NCBI RefSeq assembly: GCF_030689305.1
Contig: NZ_JAUYVM010000018.1
Coordinates: 1 to 64,000 of the forward strand
DNA length: 64,000 nt
Reading direction: 5' to 3'
DNA from: Vibrio penaeicida
GTDB taxonomy: Bacteria; Pseudomonadota; Gammaproteobacteria; Enterobacterales; Vibrionaceae
Each line of letters begins with the position of its first letter. Position 1 is the stretch's first letter. Made by a program: the position numbers and the translations under genes. Shown piece by piece: positions 62,231 through 64,000 of the stretch. The notes below the pieces were generated by a model, which did not search any database, had not been told where the DNA came from, and worked only from the letters and a program-made list of their open reading frames with translations.

Positions 62231-63592
62231 CTATTTTCCGATACAAAATGAAGAAAAAATTCGACCGAGTAAGTCGTCAGAACTGAATTCACCTGTAATT
62301 TCATTGAGGTGTTGCTGAGAAATTCGAAGTTCTTCTGCCAGAATTTCGCCTGCCATGTAACCTTCGAGTTGCTGTTGACCTATATCCAAGTGCTCAGCCG
62401 CACGTTCCAGTGCATCCAAATGACGGCAACGCGCCATAAATCCGCCTTCTTGATTGCCAGAAAACCCCATGATTTCTTTCAGATGATTACGCAATGCATC
62501 CACACCTTCCCCTGTTTTTGCCGATAGGCGGATAAGTGTTGGTGTGTTGACGTGGCAGATCCCAAGATCTTCGCTGGTTTGATCAGCTTTGTTGCGGATC
62601 ACTGTGATGCCGATTTTCTCAGGCAATCGATCCACAAAATCGGGCCAGATTTCACGTGGGTCGGTGGCATTGGTTGTTGTGCCATCCACCATAAATAAGA
62701 CTCGGTCGGCTTGCTCTATTTCTTCCCAAGCGCGCTCAATACCGATTTTTTCTACTTCATCGGATGCTTCACGTAAACCCGCGGTATCAATAATATGCAG
62801 CGGCATACCATCAATATGAATGTGTTCACGCAGCACATCTCGCGTGGTGCCCGCTATATCGGTAACAATGGCAGACTCTTTGCCAGAAAGTGCATTAAGT
62901 AAGCTGGACTTCCCTGCATTTGGTCGACCAGCAATGACCACCTTCATGCCTTCTCGCATAATGGCACCTTGATTGGCTTCTTGGCGGACCGCGGCGAGAT
63001 TATCGATGATGGTTTGCAGATCGGTGGCGACTTTGCCATCGGCAAGAAAGTCGATTTCTTCTTCTGGGAAATCAATGGCGGCTTCAACATAAATGCGCAA
63101 GTGAATTAAAGACTCCACCAGCGTATGAATGCGTTTGGAAAATTCACCTTGCAGAGATTGCAGGGCGGATTTCGCCGCCTCTTCTGAGCTTGCATCGATT
63201 AAGTCAGCAATAGCTTCTGCTTGAGTTAAATCCATTTTGTCGTTTAGGAATGCACGCTCCGAAAACTCGCCTGGGCGTGCAGGGCGCAAGCCGGAGATGC
63301 CCAAAATACGTTTTATCAACATATCCATGACAACAGGACCACCGTGCCCTTGAAGCTCTAACACATCCTCACCCGTGAATGAATGTGGGTTAGGGAAGTA
63401 AAGTGCTATGCCCTGATCCAGTTCCAAGCCGTCTTGGTTTTTGAACGGCAGGTATTCAGCATATCGAGGCTTCAATACTTTGCCTGTCACTTCTAAAGCA
63501 ACTTGCGCTGCGAGTGGACCTGATACCCGAATTATACCTACACCGCCTCGTCCCGGAGCGGTGGCCTGAGCGACTATAGTGTCAGTTGTCAT
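62231..63592 (-). CDS. mnmE: tRNA modification GTPase MnmE
   Basis: Partner of MnmG in wobble-uridine modification. N-terminal tetrahydrofolate-binding domain (TDTIVAQATAPGRGGVGIIRV), G domain with GRPNAGKSSLLN (G1), DTAGLREA (G3) and NKAD (G4), and the C-terminal FCIGK with the conserved catalytic Cys. 453 residues from ATG 63592; a longer frame starts 23 codons upstream but AGGT and the family N-terminus favour this ATG. Confidence 0.97.
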   Translation of the reverse strand: MTTDTIVAQATAPGRGGVGIIRVSGPLAAQVALEVTGKVLKPRYAEYLPFKNQDGLELDQGIALYFPNPHSFTGEDVLELQGHGGPVVMDMLIKRILGISGLRPARPGEFSERAFLNDKMDLTQAEAIADLIDASSEEAAKSALQSLQGEFSKRIHTLVESLIHLRIYVEAAIDFPEEEIDFLADGKVATDLQTIIDNLAAVRQEANQGAIMREGMKVVIAGRPNAGKSSLLNALSGKESAIVTDIAGTTRDVLREHIHIDGMPLHIIDTAGLREASDEVEKIGIERAWEEIEQADRVLFMVDGTTTNATDPREIWPDFVDRLPEKIGITVIRNKADQTSEDLGICHVNTPTLIRLSAKTGEGVDALRNHLKEIMGFSGNQEGGFMARCRHLDALERAAEHLDIGQQQLEGYMAGEILAEELRISQQHLNEITGEFSSDDLLGRIFSSFCIGK

Positions 63593-63664
63593 AGCATTTA
63601 CCTGAAGGGGCATTTCGCCCATTACTGTGTTGAGTTCTTTGTGCGCAATTGTAATCAGCACTAT

Positions 63665-63693
63665 TAAAAAAGGCGACCATTTGGTCGCCTTTC
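63665..63693 (-). terminator. Terminator between yidC and mnmE
   Basis: An 11-bp stem AAAGGCGACCA / TGGTCGCCTTT with loop TT and six T on the minus strand; it separates the yidC transcript from mnmE. Confidence 0.88.
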
Positions 63694-63700
63694 TTTCTAT

Positions 63701-63739
63701 TATTTTGGCTGTCTTAGTCTTTATTTGGCTGTCTTAGTA
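63701..63739. repeat. Tandem 20-bp duplication at the yidC 3' end
   Basis: TTATTTTGGCTGTCTTAGTC (63701-63720) is followed directly by TTATTTGGCTGTCTTAGTA (63721-63739). One copy holds the last codons and stop of yidC, the other lies just after the stop. Confidence 0.8.
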
Positions 63740-64000
63740 TGTAAGCCTTTCTTTTCCAGCGCTCGGTAAATCAGAGTTTGCTGAATTACTGTCACGACGT
63801 TGGAAACCAACCAGTATAGAACCAAACCGGACGGGAACCACAGGAAGAAGAACGTGAACATCAATGGCATGAAGTTCATGATTTTCTGCTGCATCGGATC
63901 CGTAATGGTTGATGGGCTCATTCTCTGGATTAGGAACATACTTGCACCCATCAGAACTGGAAGGATGTAGTACGGGTCTTGTGCAGACAAGTCAGTAATC
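63721..64000 (-). CDS. yidC: Membrane protein insertase YidC (C-terminal part, truncated by window)
   Basis: Only the last 92 codons are inside the window; the frame is still open at base 64000. The sequence DPYYILPVLMGASMF, the MNFMPLMFTFFFLWFPSGLVLYWL helix pair and the charged tail match the C-terminal membrane helices of YidC. An internal TTG at 63990 is not the start. Order yidC-mnmE near oriC is typical. Confidence 0.95.
   Translation of the reverse strand, partial: ITDLSAQDPYYILPVLMGASMFLIQRMSPSTITDPMQQKIMNFMPLMFTFFFLWFPSGLVLYWLVSNVVTVIQQTLIYRALEKKGLHTKTAK

Overview
The window looks like the replication-origin region of the large chromosome of a Vibrio (Vibrionaceae). Three conserved blocks support this: (i) the gene order gamma-carbonic anhydrase/DUF1488/aroE/hemF/tsaC, purEK, yrdD/smg/dprA/LysM, def-fmt-rsmB-trkA-trkH; (ii) an attenuated ilvGMEDA operon; (iii) glmU, atpIBEFHAGDC, parAB-rsmG-mnmG, oriC, mioC, mnmE, yidC. 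No tRNA, rRNA gene body, CRISPR array, IS transposase or prophage was seen.

Layout. 1-60: a minus-strand rRNA-type promoter whose operon lies outside the window. 0.2-16 kb: housekeeping genes for translation initiation (def, fmt), rRNA modification (rsmB), t6A synthesis (tsaC), purine, shikimate and haem synthesis, DNA uptake (dprA) and K+ uptake (trkAH). 16.2-17.1 kb: an intergenic zone with a 266-bp nested inverted-repeat (MITE-like) element and an unassigned small transcription unit. 17-24.5 kb: yihD, ccoG, srkA-dsbA, an acyltransferase, a DUF2860 outer-membrane protein and comM. 24.6-31.3 kb: ilvL leader peptide with a readable attenuator, then ilvGMEDA. 31.3-35.3 kb: divergent punR/punC and a divergent ABC substrate-binding protein/permease pair. 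35.3-48.3 kb: glmU, the complete F-type ATP synthase operon with its promoter, and parB-parA-rsmG-mnmG. 48.36-48.7 kb: oriC with E. coli-like DnaA boxes R1-R4 and dense GATC sites. 48.7-49.2 kb: mioC.

The accessory part is a 12.6-kb minus-strand block (about 49.4-62.0 kb) between mioC and mnmE, genes that are neighbours in other vibrios as I know them. It encodes an ECF sigma factor (with a Fur-box palindrome upstream), a FecR-type anti-sigma factor, a 1036-residue TonB-dependent receptor with a signalling (STN) domain and an unusual helical extracellular insertion, two lipoproteins with Ig/PKD-like repeats, a secreted hemophilin-like (TbpB-type barrel) protein, a Slam outer-membrane translocator, and a private ExbB-ExbD-TonB energiser. 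Four of its transcription units carry the same upstream motif, TTACGGrT-N14-CGGT, with exactly conserved spacing; this is best read as the promoter of the locus's own sigma factor. The block therefore appears to be a self-contained, iron-repressed, surface-signalling haem (or haemoprotein) acquisition system next to oriC. Function is inferred from family membership and context; ligand and regulation are untested.
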